The notes under the pieces were generated by a model that worked only from the letters and a program-made list of their open reading frames with translations, did no database searches and was not told the origin of the DNA. The translations under genes and the position numbers were made by a program. Shown here in pieces: positions 16,089 to 23,734 of a DNA stretch of 64,000 nucleotides. Origin of the DNA: Clostridiales bacterium (GTDB lineage: Bacteria; Bacillota; Clostridia; Lachnospirales; Lachnospiraceae); assembly GCA_021202925.1 (NCBI GenBank), contig JAJQCD010000038.1:125970-189969 (forward strand), written 5' to 3'. The number at the start of each line of letters is the position of its first letter. Positions within the stretch are counted from its first letter, which is position 1.

Positions 16089-17875
16089 ATCTGACTATCG
16101 ACAATCAGCCGGTCACCGTAAAGGAAGGCACGGCAATCATCGAAGCAGCCGCTTCCGTCGGCATCAACATCCCACGCCTGTGCTACTGGAAGGGATTAAA
16201 TGAAATTGCCGCCTGCCGCGTCTGCGTGGTAGAAATTGAGGGGAAGGAACAGCTCATCACCGCGTGCAACAACCATGTGGAGGAAGGCATGGTCGTTCAC
16301 ACCAACAGCCCCAAAGTCCGCCTCGGCCGTCGGCTGAATGTGCAGCTGATCCTCTCTCAGCATGACTGTAAATGCGCAACCTGTGTGCGCAGCGGCAACT
16401 GCCCGCTCCAGCGGATCGCCAACGATCTGAATATTCAGGGAGATATCTTCGAAGAACGTCTGGAGCGTCAGGACTGGGATCGGACCTTTCCACTGATCCG
16501 TGATTCCCAGAAATGCATCAAATGTATGCGCTGCATTCAGGTCTGTGACAAGATTCAGGGACAGAACATCTGGGACCTGGAGGGAACCGGCGCCCGCACG
16601 ACCGTCAACGTTTCCTGCAACCGCACCATCCGCGAAGCCGACTGTTCTCTCTGCGGACAGTGCGTCACCCACTGCCCGGTCGGCGCCCTGCATGAGCGCG
16701 ACGACACGGAAAAGCTGTGGCGCGCGCTTGCAGACCCGGAGAAAACCGTCGTCGTCCAGGTCGCTCCCGCAGTCCGCGCGGCCTGGGGCGAGGGACTCGG
16801 CCTCTCCACGGAAGAAGCCACAGTTGGGAAAATTTTCGATGCACTGAAAAAAATGGGCGCGGATTATGTCTTTGACACGGTATTCTCCGCGGATCTGACC
16901 ATTATGGAGGAAGCCAATGAGCTTCTGGAGCGCATGGCCTCCGGCAATCTCAATGGCAAACCAATGTTTACCTCCTGCTGCCCGGGCTGGGTTCGCTTTG
17001 TCAAAGCAGAATTTCCTCAGTTTGTACCGCAGCTTTCCACCGCCAAATCACCCATGCAGATGTTCGGCTCCGTGATGAAGAGTTATTTTGCTGAGGCAAT
17101 CGGCAAACAGCCGCAGGACATCTACTCCGTTGCCATCATGCCCTGCATGGCAAAAAAAGGGGAAGCCGAAATGGATTTCTACTACGGGGAATACGTCGGC
17201 CATGATACCGACTGTGTCATCACCACCCGGGAACTGATCCGTATGATCCGCGGCTCCAACATTCTGCTCTCCCGTCTGAAGGATATCGAACCGGACCGGC
17301 TCTTCCACGACACTTCCGGCGCCGGCGTAATCTTCGGCGCGACCGGCGGCGTTATGGAAGCGGCGCTGCGTACCGCCTATTTCAAGATCATGGGACGTGA
17401 CTGCTCTCCCGACGCTTTTCTGGTCGTACGCGCCTCCTCCCAGGAGACCGGTGTCACGGAGGCCAGCTTCGAGCTCAACGGAACGAAACTGCGCGTCGCC
17501 GCTGTGAGTGGCCTTGCAAACACCCGCGCCCTGCTTGAAGATATCCGCCGCGGAAAGAAGCAGTATGACTTTGTGGAGGTTATGGCCTGTCCGGGCGGCT
17601 GCGTGGGCGGCGGCGGTCAGCCCCAGCACGATGGCTGCGAGATGGCGTTCGAGCGCGGAAGAAATCTCTACTTCCTGGACAGCCGCTCCCCCATCCGTCA
17701 CTCCCACCGGAATCCGGATGTACTGGCGCTGTACGAACAGTTCTTTGGAGAACCCTTAAGTCACAAGGCGCATCAGCTTCTCCACACGGATCACAATTCC
17801 TGGAAGATGCCGCCGAGTCCGGCCCGTGACCGCAATGGTTTTGTCATCAATCCAAACGTAAAATTATACGGTTAA
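16082..17875 (+). CDS. [FeFe] hydrogenase, group A, with 2Fe-2S and 4Fe-4S relay domains
   Basis: The 597-aa enzyme reversibly reduces protons to H2. Its layout is that of Clostridium CpI: 2Fe-2S ligands Cys34, 45, 48, 62; a His94-Cys98-Cys101-Cys107 cluster; two 4Fe-4S clusters (Cys145/148/151/155 and 188/191/194/198); then the H-cluster motifs TSCCPGW (Cys300), MPCMAKKGE (Cys355) and MACPGGCVGGGGQP (Cys503, Cys507). It is soluble, with no signal peptide. Maturases HydE/F/G are not in the window. Coupled to the upstream flavoprotein by overlap. A 13-bp terminator follows. Confidence 0.95.
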   Translation: MVNLTIDNQPVTVKEGTAIIEAAASVGINIPRLCYWKGLNEIAACRVCVVEIEGKEQLITACNNHVEEGMVVHTNSPKVRLGRRLNVQLILSQHDCKCATCVRSGNCPLQRIANDLNIQGDIFEERLERQDWDRTFPLIRDSQKCIKCMRCIQVCDKIQGQNIWDLEGTGARTTVNVSCNRTIREADCSLCGQCVTHCPVGALHERDDTEKLWRALADPEKTVVVQVAPAVRAAWGEGLGLSTEEATVGKIFDALKKMGADYVFDTVFSADLTIMEEANELLERMASGNLNGKPMFTSCCPGWVRFVKAEFPQFVPQLSTAKSPMQMFGSVMKSYFAEAIGKQPQDIYSVAIMPCMAKKGEAEMDFYYGEYVGHDTDCVITTRELIRMIRGSNILLSRLKDIEPDRLFHDTSGAGVIFGATGGVMEAALRTAYFKIMGRDCSPDAFLVVRASSQETGVTEASFELNGTKLRVAAVSGLANTRALLEDIRRGKKQYDFVEVMACPGGCVGGGGQPQHDGCEMAFERGRNLYFLDSRSPIRHSHRNPDVLALYEQFFGEPLSHKAHQLLHTDHNSWKMPPSPARDRNGFVINPNVKLYG

Positions 17876-17882
17876 TATGCTT

Positions 17883-17915
17883 CGCGGCGGGTGAGCAACC
17901 TTCTCACCCGCCGCG
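17883..17915 (+). terminator. Terminator of the hydrogenase unit
   Basis: Perfect 13-bp stem CGCGGCGGGTGAG/CTCACCCGCCGCG with a 7-base loop, followed by a T-rich stretch. It lies between convergent genes. Confidence 0.85.
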
Positions 17916-17953
17916 TCTTCCGTTATCATTGGTTTCCCCGTCCAGAATTCCGA

Positions 17954-19120
17954 TCAATACCACCGTGTCATCGGCAACTCATTGTTCACTCCATTTGTGA
18001 ACAGCACCTGATGCACATCGATGATTCCATTCATAAAGGTCGCCGCGCAGGAACACAGATACAGCTCCCACATCCGTGCAAAGCGTTCGCCAAACATCGC
18101 GACCACTTCAGCCCGATGCTCCTGAAAATTATGATTCCAGCAAAGCAGTGTCCTGTTATAATGCCGACGCAGGCTCTCAACGTCGATCGTATAAAAACTC
18201 TCGTCTCCGGCGATCTGAATCAGTTCACGCAGGCTCGGCACGACTCCACCCGGGAAAATATACTTTTTCACCCAGGCGTCGCCCGGATGCTCCTTCAGAG
18301 CACTGATAAAATGAAGCAGGAACAGGCCGCCCGGCTTCAACACCTGCCGGACACTCTCCATAAACGTGCGGTAATTCTCTCTTCCCACATGCTCGACCAT
18401 ACCGACGCTCACGACCCGGTCAAACTGCATTCCGGCTGTCGGAAGATCGCGGTAATCCATCAGCCGGACCTCCAGTTTCTCTTCCAGCCCATTCTCTGCG
18501 ATCCGTTCCTCAAATTTCTTTTTCTGTTCCTCGCTCAGTGTAATGCCGACGCCGTGAATTCCATATTGCTTTGCCGCCTCCAGCAGCAAAAACCCCCAGC
18601 CACAGCCGATATCACAGAGCGTCATGCCCTCCTGCAGATGCAGCTTTTTTAAGATGCGATCCACCTTGCCGCGCTGCGCCTGGGCAAGCGTATCATCCTC
18701 ATGTTCAAAATATCCACAGGAATAACTCATCGTTTCATCCAGCCACAGCTGATAAAAGTCATTTCCGATATCATAATGCGAAGAAACCTCTTTTTTCTGA
18801 TTCTCCTTACTTGTTGAAGAAAAGATCAGCTTCTTCAGTGCATTGGTGTCTGTCGAAAATTTCCCCATCTGACCAAGGAACTGATTCAACGCTGTATACA
18901 GATCGCCCTCAATTTCCAGGTCGCCGTCCATGTAGGCCTCACCGAGCGCAATGGATGTACTTTTCAGCAGTTCACCCAGGGGCGGCGTCTTGTGAAAGAG
19001 AATCCGGAACGTCGGCTCCCCTTCTCCGATGCGAACGGTCTCGCCCTCCACCACCATCTCAAACGGATGCTCATCAAATCTCTTCATAAACTGCACAAAT
19101 GCATGTTCTGTCCATGTCAT
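17954..19120 (-). CDS. cfa: Cyclopropane-fatty-acyl-phospholipid synthase family
   Basis: The 388-aa SAM-dependent methyltransferase methylenates double bonds of membrane lipid acyl chains. CDIGCGWGFLLLEAAKQYG near residue 169 is the SAM site; SHYDIGNDFYQLWLD near 112 and MSYSCGYF are the hallmark of the CFA family, as is the C-terminal RTLLCWNHNF. The start at 19120 follows GAAGGAAA and gives the usual length; a longer frame would add a dubious hydrophobic tail. Between it and the divergent DUF362 gene lie 351 bases containing a folded RNA element. Confidence 0.93.
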   Translation of the reverse strand: MTWTEHAFVQFMKRFDEHPFEMVVEGETVRIGEGEPTFRILFHKTPPLGELLKSTSIALGEAYMDGDLEIEGDLYTALNQFLGQMGKFSTDTNALKKLIFSSTSKENQKKEVSSHYDIGNDFYQLWLDETMSYSCGYFEHEDDTLAQAQRGKVDRILKKLHLQEGMTLCDIGCGWGFLLLEAAKQYGIHGVGITLSEEQKKKFEERIAENGLEEKLEVRLMDYRDLPTAGMQFDRVVSVGMVEHVGRENYRTFMESVRQVLKPGGLFLLHFISALKEHPGDAWVKKYIFPGGVVPSLRELIQIAGDESFYTIDVESLRRHYNRTLLCWNHNFQEHRAEVVAMFGERFARMWELYLCSCAATFMNGIIDVHQVLFTNGVNNELPMTRWY

Positions 19121-19204
19121 GTTATGATTTCCTTCTTTTTTTTGATCCATCTTTTCCATTTTTACCGCGATCCGGTGTTTCATACTACAGGAAACCGAAA
19201 AGAA

Positions 19205-19322
19205 ACAAAAAAAGAGCAGGCCTCCCATCCATTGTATGGTTTGCACTACTCGTTGTTCGCCGGCATGTCCGATGATTCATCCCGGCTATGCGCTTCATGT
19301 CGATTCCCCAATTTCTGCTCTT
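19205..19322 (-). ncRNA. Folded RNA element with terminal poly-U upstream of cfa
   Basis: On the minus strand AAGAGCAG (19322-19315) pairs with CTGCTCTT (19219-19212), which runs into a T tract. Inside are a GCCGG/CCGGC hairpin with an inner GATG/CATC stem, and a CCAT/ATGG hairpin, giving a junction-like fold. It could be a riboswitch-type attenuator of cfa or a free small RNA. I do not recognise the family. Confidence 0.4.
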
Positions 19323-19393
19323 ACTTTATTCCTTTCCCGAAGAAAATTCAAGGGGCAATTTTCATAAAAACATCGAAATTCTCATCACTTTTG

Positions 19394-19402
19394 TGCTATA
19401 AT
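19394..19402 (+). promoter_or_regulatory. Extended -10 promoter of the DUF362 gene
   Basis: TGCTATAAT is an extended -10 with a perfect hexamer; the -35 is weak. The leader to the ATG at 19472 is about 63 bases. Confidence 0.65.
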
Positions 19403-19471
19403 GGAAACGTATTTCGGGGTATCCTCTGTCCCACAGAGCCGTTTCTCTCCGAAACAGAAAGGAGAATCACT

Positions 19472-20482
19472 ATGTCTGAAACAATCATGCCCGGAACAGG
19501 TGGCGCACATTACATTCCTTACGACGAGCGCTCCGGAGAGGAATCGACGGTCTGGTTCACACGCGACCTGTCAGCAGAAGGATTAAAGAAAATTTATGCG
19601 CGGATTGCTTCCTCCCTGACCGGGCGAGTCGGAATCAAGCTTCACACCGGCGAACCGCACGGCCCGAATATCATCCCCAGGGACTGGGTCCGACAGCTGA
19701 TGGAAGCAGAATTGCCATCAGCAACCATTGTGGAAACCAATACCTACTATGACGGCGACCGCTACACGACACCGCAGCACTGCAAGACCCTTACAATCAA
19801 CGGCTGGACTTTCTGCCCTGTGGATATTCTGGACGAAGAAGGAACCGCCATGCTTCCGGTGAAGAACGGCAAATGGTTTACGGAAATGTCCGTCGGAAAG
19901 AACCTTCTAAAGTACGATTCCCTGCTTGTCCTGACCCATTTTAAGGGACACACACAGGGTGGTTTTGGCGGTTCTGCCAAGAACATCGGCATCGGCTGCG
20001 CAGACGGCCGGATTGGGAAGGCAATGATCCACACCACCCCCGGTTCTGACGACCAGTGGGACATCGCCAAAGAAGAATTTATGGAGCGGATGATGGAATC
20101 CGCCAAGTCCATCGTCGATCATTTTGGTGAGCAGATCGTATACCTGAATGTTATGCGCAATATGTCCGTTTCCTGTGACTGCGAAGGCGTCGCCGCCCGG
20201 CCGGTCGTCACGCCAAACGTCGGTATCCTCGCTTCCCGTGACATTCTTGCGATCGATCAGGCTTCCGTTGACCTGGTCTACGCCATGAAGGAAGACGACC
20301 ACTGGGATCTCGTGCGCCGCATGGAATCCCGCCACGGCCTTCGTCAGCTCACCTATATGAAAGAACTGGGCATGGGCAATGACCGCTACTCCCTGATTGA
20401 CATCGACAACAACGATTCCGTCATTCTTCCTGCTGATGCAGTCAAAGACGTGAAACCGTTTCCGCGCATCAAATCGAAATAA
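19472..20482 (+). CDS. DUF362 domain-containing protein
   Basis: The 336-aa protein belongs to the DUF362 family: VGIKLHTGEPHGPNIIPRDWVRQL near residue 54, LTHFKGHTQGGFGGSAKNIGIGCADG near 153-178 and CDCEGVAARPVVTPNVGILASRDILAIDQASVDLV near 238-270. Family members are often iron-sulfur-linked, but the usual C-terminal ferredoxin CxxCxxC motif is absent here, so this is the short form. Function unknown. The ATG at 19472 is preceded by AAAGGAG; the open frame extends much further upstream but through noncoding DNA. Confidence 0.85.
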   Translation: MSETIMPGTGGAHYIPYDERSGEESTVWFTRDLSAEGLKKIYARIASSLTGRVGIKLHTGEPHGPNIIPRDWVRQLMEAELPSATIVETNTYYDGDRYTTPQHCKTLTINGWTFCPVDILDEEGTAMLPVKNGKWFTEMSVGKNLLKYDSLLVLTHFKGHTQGGFGGSAKNIGIGCADGRIGKAMIHTTPGSDDQWDIAKEEFMERMMESAKSIVDHFGEQIVYLNVMRNMSVSCDCEGVAARPVVTPNVGILASRDILAIDQASVDLVYAMKEDDHWDLVRRMESRHGLRQLTYMKELGMGNDRYSLIDIDNNDSVILPADAVKDVKPFPRIKSK

Positions 20483-20518
20483 CGGTTTTGAAAGGAATCC
20501 GGCCATATGACAGGATCC

Positions 20519-20555
20519 GAACGAAAGAAGCCGTCATTGGCGGTTTCTTTCGTTC
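20519..20555 (+). terminator. Hairpin after the DUF362 gene
   Basis: GAACGAAAGAA/TTCTTTCGTTC with inner GCC/GGT pairing makes a 14-bp stem 36 bases after the stop. It has no T run, so termination is only likely. Confidence 0.5.
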
Positions 20556-20565
20556 CCGTTAGAAA

Positions 20566-20601
20566 ATGGAAATGGCATGACTTTCGTCATGCCATTTCCA
20601 T
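20566..20601 (-). terminator. Terminator of the tRNA pair
   Basis: Perfect 16-bp stem ATGGAAATGGCATGAC/GTCATGCCATTTCCAT with a 4-base loop; on the minus strand TTTTC follows. Confidence 0.75.
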
Positions 20602-20650
20602 GAATACCTTATTCCTCTTCGATTTTCACACCTCGAAGCTTTTCCGTCAT

Positions 20651-20723
20651 GGAGACAACGGGATTCGAACCCGCGACCTTTGCGTTGCGAACGCAACGCT
20701 CTCCCAGCTGAGCTATATCCCCA
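20651..20723 (-). tRNA. tRNA-Ala, anticodon CGC
   Basis: Full cloverleaf: acceptor GGGGATA/TGTCTCC, D arm GCTC...GAGC, anticodon stem TTGCG/CGCAA with loop TTCGCAA, T arm GCGGG TTCGAAT CCCGT, discriminator A. CCA is not encoded. It decodes GCG. Confidence 0.95.
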
Positions 20724-20757
20724 TCTGTGATAGTCTTTCACCTGAAAGGTGAAAAAG

Positions 20758-20830
20758 TGGAGACAACAGGGCTCGAACCTGCGACCCCATGCGTGTGATG
20801 CATGTGCTCTCCCAGCTGAGCTATGCCTCC
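20758..20830 (-). tRNA. tRNA-Val, anticodon CAC
   Basis: Full cloverleaf: acceptor GGAGGCA/TGTCTCC, D arm GCTC...GAGC, anticodon stem CATGC/GCATG with loop ATCACAC, T arm GCAGG TTCGAGC CCTGT, discriminator A, no encoded CCA. It decodes GTG and lies 34 bases upstream of tRNA-Ala on the same strand. Confidence 0.95.
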
Positions 20831-20873
20831 GAGAACTATTGTACCACTTGTTGGAAAAATTGCAATAGTTTTT

Positions 20874-21590
20874 TTAATTTTTTTTAATTTCTTCTCCAGT
20901 AAATCCATTCTGATCAAAATAATCCCGATATTCGACCTCAATGGCATGTCTCATCCTCGTCATACTGATCGTGAGATGCGCTTTCAGCGCGGCCTCCAGG
21001 CCAACCGTATCTTTCTCCGTCAGAAGTCGAAGCAGTTCTGTATGTTCCCGGATGATCCGTGTAAAGTCAGTCTCCGTCACAAAATCAAGCATACGGAAGC
21101 GCGTATAATGCAGCTGCTGCTCCTGAACGAATTTCCACAGCTTCCGCCGCCCGGTAGCCTCAAACCAGATCTGGTGCATCCTGGCATCCATCTCATAAAA
21201 CTGCTCCGGTTCAAACCCATCCTCGTGGATCAGGAGTTCCTGAAGACGAATCTGATGCCGGATTTCCTCTAAAAGAAGCGGCGTCTCGATCTCCATAAAA
21301 TCCTTCATGACCATCCACTCAACCGCGACGCGCATGTAAATCATCTGGCGGATATCGTCCAGATTCAGCAGCGTCACATAGGTGCCGGAATAGGAAACCG
21401 TATGAATGAATCCCTGCTCCTGCAGGCGCCGCAATGCTTCCCGAACCGGAGTCCGGGAAGCATGAAAGCGCATACAGATCTCATTCTCGCTGACAGGCTG
21501 CCCCGGTTTCAGAGTCAGATCCAGAATTTCCCGTTTTAATACTTCGAAAACCTCTTCGCTGCGGTTTCTGTGAGTCAGATTCTGTTCCAT
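20874..21590 (-). CDS. GntR-family transcriptional regulator, FCD-type
   Basis: The 238-aa regulator has an N-terminal winged helix (VFEVLKREILDLTLKPGQPVSENE, then SRTPVREALRRLQEQGFI) and an alpha-helical FCD effector domain containing the metal-type histidines in MDARMHQ and the late AHLTISM helix. FCD-GntR proteins often sense sugar acids or organic acids. It follows the SDR dehydrogenase gene on the same strand, and paired TTGTATACAA sites stand before that gene, so it probably represses the unit. The start at 21590 has GGAGGG; an upstream start lacks a good site. Confidence 0.9.
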   Translation of the reverse strand: MEQNLTHRNRSEEVFEVLKREILDLTLKPGQPVSENEICMRFHASRTPVREALRRLQEQGFIHTVSYSGTYVTLLNLDDIRQMIYMRVAVEWMVMKDFMEIETPLLLEEIRHQIRLQELLIHEDGFEPEQFYEMDARMHQIWFEATGRRKLWKFVQEQQLHYTRFRMLDFVTETDFTRIIREHTELLRLLTEKDTVGLEAALKAHLTISMTRMRHAIEVEYRDYFDQNGFTGEEIKKN

Positions 21591-21705
21591 GTCAGCCCTC
21601 CCGTTTCTCGTGCGGTAAATCTCAGTCTGCGAAGTCTTCGTCATGCAAAACTCTCATTTGCAGACGAAGCAGGATCGATCCTGTCAGGCCGCATCGGAAA
21701 CAGGC

Positions 21706-22506
21706 TTACGGCTGCTTTCCGATGTAGGCCAGGATACCACCATCGACATACAAAATATGTCCGTTTACAAAATTCGATGCGTCAGATGCAAGGAATACAG
21801 CCGGTCCGCCCAGATCCGAAGCCTCGCCCCAACGGGCAGCCGGAGTCTTGGAGACGATGAACTGGTCAAACGGATGTCTGGAACCGTCGGCCTGTTTCTC
21901 ACGCAGAGGAGCGGTCTGCGGCGTAGCAATGTAACCAGGTCCAATACCATTGCACTGAATGTTGTACTCACCATACTCAGAGCAGATGTTTCTGGTCAGC
22001 ATCTTCAGGCCACCCTTTGCCGCTGCATAAGCGGAAACCGTCTCACGGCCAAGCTCGGACATCATGGAGCAGATGTTGATAATCTTACCGTGTCCCTTCT
22101 TGATCATGCTCGGAATCACAGCCTTGGCTACGATAAAGGGAGCGTTCAGGTCTACATCGATGACCTGGCGGAAATCCTTCGCAGACATCTCCAGCATCGG
22201 GATTCTCTTGATGATACCCGCGTTATTCACCAGGATATCAATCACTCCGACTTCCTCCTCAATCTTCTTCACCAACGCATTCACCGCGTCCTCATCGGTT
22301 ACATCCGCTACATAACCGTGTGCCGTAATTCCCTCTTCTGCATAGGCAGCGAGTCCCTTGTCTACCAGTTCCTGCTTGATGTCGTTAAAAACGATCGTCG
22401 CGCCCGCGCCCGCCATCGCCTTCGCAATCTGAAAACCGATGCCATAAGAAGCTCCGGTAATCAAAGCAATCTTGCCTTCCAGGGAAAAATTCTTGATGTA
22501 GTCCAT
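21706..22506 (-). CDS. SDR oxidoreductase, gluconate 5-dehydrogenase-like
   Basis: The 266-aa classical short-chain dehydrogenase has the cofactor loop TGASYGIGFQIAKAM (residues 18-32), NNAGI, catalytic Ser in INICSMMS and YAAAKGG. Sequence pattern is that of gluconate 5-dehydrogenase/2-deoxy-gluconate dehydrogenase, reducing a keto-sugar acid with NAD(P)H; the precise substrate is not proven. C-terminal ILYVDGGILAYIG is typical. Possible links to the KDG kinase at 2768-3856 exist in hexuronate metabolism. Own promoter with paired operators upstream. Confidence 0.85.
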   Translation of the reverse strand: MDYIKNFSLEGKIALITGASYGIGFQIAKAMAGAGATIVFNDIKQELVDKGLAAYAEEGITAHGYVADVTDEDAVNALVKKIEEEVGVIDILVNNAGIIKRIPMLEMSAKDFRQVIDVDLNAPFIVAKAVIPSMIKKGHGKIINICSMMSELGRETVSAYAAAKGGLKMLTRNICSEYGEYNIQCNGIGPGYIATPQTAPLREKQADGSRHPFDQFIVSKTPAARWGEASDLGGPAVFLASDASNFVNGHILYVDGGILAYIGKQP

Positions 22507-22529
22507 GGTTCATTCTCCTTATTTTTTAT

Positions 22530-22559
22530 TTGTATACAAGCGGCTTAACTTGTATACAT
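22530..22559. promoter_or_regulatory. Paired GntR-type operators
   Basis: TTGTATACAA at 22530-22539 and TTGTATACAT at 22550-22559 are near-perfect palindromes whose centres are exactly 20 bp apart, about two helical turns. They lie between the promoter and the SDR gene, an ideal roadblock position for the GntR protein encoded just downstream. Confidence 0.75.
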
Positions 22560-22578
22560 TTGTTTGTATCTTTAAGAT

Positions 22579-22609
22579 AACATAATTTAAACCTGATTTC
22601 AACTGTCAA
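22579..22609 (-). promoter_or_regulatory. Promoter of the SDR-GntR unit
   Basis: Minus strand: TTGACA, an 18-19 bp spacer, TTATGT or TATGTT. The operators lie directly downstream. Confidence 0.6.
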
Positions 22610-22634
22610 AATAGCCAAATACGTTTCTTCTTTT

Positions 22635-22650
22635 TTGGCTATATAGCCAA
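22635..22650. promoter_or_regulatory. 16-bp palindrome before moxR
   Basis: TTGGCTATATAGCCAA is a perfect palindrome, and the half-site TAGCCAA occurs again at 22612-22618. It lies in the divergent gap between the SDR gene and moxR. Probably an operator for an unidentified regulator. Confidence 0.55.
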
Positions 22651-22723
22651 CTTCAAGACTTTTTCGAGATATGTTAAACTAAAAAAAGCAAGATACCTGT
22701 TATCAGTGAAAGGAGTCGAGAAC

Positions 22724-23734
22724 ATGCAGACAGAACCAACCGCGCATCCCTCAGAATACACAGGCGCCCTTTCCAAAATGGAGGAACAGATCCGGACGAT
22801 CATCGTTGGACAGGACCGGACGATCCGGCTGCTTCTGACCGCTTTTCTGGCCGGGGGCCATGTTCTCCTTGAGGATGTGCCAGGCACCGGCAAAACCCTG
22901 CTGGCCAAAACGATGGCCGCGTCGCTGGGCCTGTCATTCTCCCGCATTCAGTTTACCCCCGATCTTCTGCCTTCCGATATCACCGGCCTTTCTTATTACA
23001 ATCAGAAGACTGGTGATTTCAATCTGCGCAAAGGCCCGGTTTTTGCCAATATCATTCTCGCAGATGAAATTAACCGGGCTACTCCCCGCACACAATCCAG
23101 CCTTCTGGAGGCCATGGAGGAGCGACAGGTAACCATTGAGGGGACAACTCTGCCACTGACTCCGCCTTTTTTTGTCATTGCTACCCAGAATCCGGTAGAG
23201 ACTGCTGGTACCTATCCGCTTCCGGAAGCGCAGCTGGATCGTTTCCTGATGAAGCTCCACATGGGATACCCGGATAAAAACGGAGAGCTCGAAATCCTGA
23301 ACCGCTTCGGTAATATCCATCCGGATTCCTCTGTCCGGCCGCACGCTCCGGCTTCCGATTCTGCCAGGCAGCAAATTCCGTCCTGTGATGAACTTTTCCT
23401 TCTTCAGGACGCCGCCACAAAGGTTTTCGTCCATCCTCTGCTCCGCTCTTATCTGGTCGATCTGGTCCAGGCTACCAGGCAGCAGCCCGATGTCATCTGC
23501 GGCGCCAGTCCCCGCAGCAGTCTGGCCTTTCTGCGCGCAGTGAAATCCTACGCGTTTGTCAACGGAAGAGACTACGTCGTCCCGGAAGACATCAAGGAAC
23601 TGGCTCTGCCTGTTCTGACGCACCGTGTCGTTCCGATCCGATCTGCCAGGAAGCAGGATACCGGTTCAGACATCATCACACGCCTGCTTGCATCCGTGCC
23701 GCTTCCCACAGAAGACTGGAGTAAACGCATATGA
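22724..23734 (+). CDS. MoxR-family AAA+ ATPase
   Basis: The 336-aa ATPase has Walker A EDVPGTGKTLLAK near residue 52, Walker B ILADEINRA near 116, sensor ATQNPVETAGTYPLPEAQLDRF near 159 and a C-terminal lid with SPRSSLAFLRAVK. MoxR ATPases act as chaperones for maturation of complexes, usually with VWA or DUF58 partners. Here it overlaps a DUF58 gene and a DUF4129-like membrane gene, the common trio, although no transglutaminase gene is present. Start chosen at the ATG at 22724 because AAAGGAG lies within the longer frame. Confidence 0.93.
   Translation: MQTEPTAHPSEYTGALSKMEEQIRTIIVGQDRTIRLLLTAFLAGGHVLLEDVPGTGKTLLAKTMAASLGLSFSRIQFTPDLLPSDITGLSYYNQKTGDFNLRKGPVFANIILADEINRATPRTQSSLLEAMEERQVTIEGTTLPLTPPFFVIATQNPVETAGTYPLPEAQLDRFLMKLHMGYPDKNGELEILNRFGNIHPDSSVRPHAPASDSARQQIPSCDELFLLQDAATKVFVHPLLRSYLVDLVQATRQQPDVICGASPRSSLAFLRAVKSYAFVNGRDYVVPEDIKELALPVLTHRVVPIRSARKQDTGSDIITRLLASVPLPTEDWSKRI

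Noticed and set aside
19323-19352. Minus-strand promoter TTGAAT-17-TAAAGT for the folded RNA upstream of cfa
   Set aside because: Its start point would fall inside the left arm of the closing helix, so it does not fit the fold.
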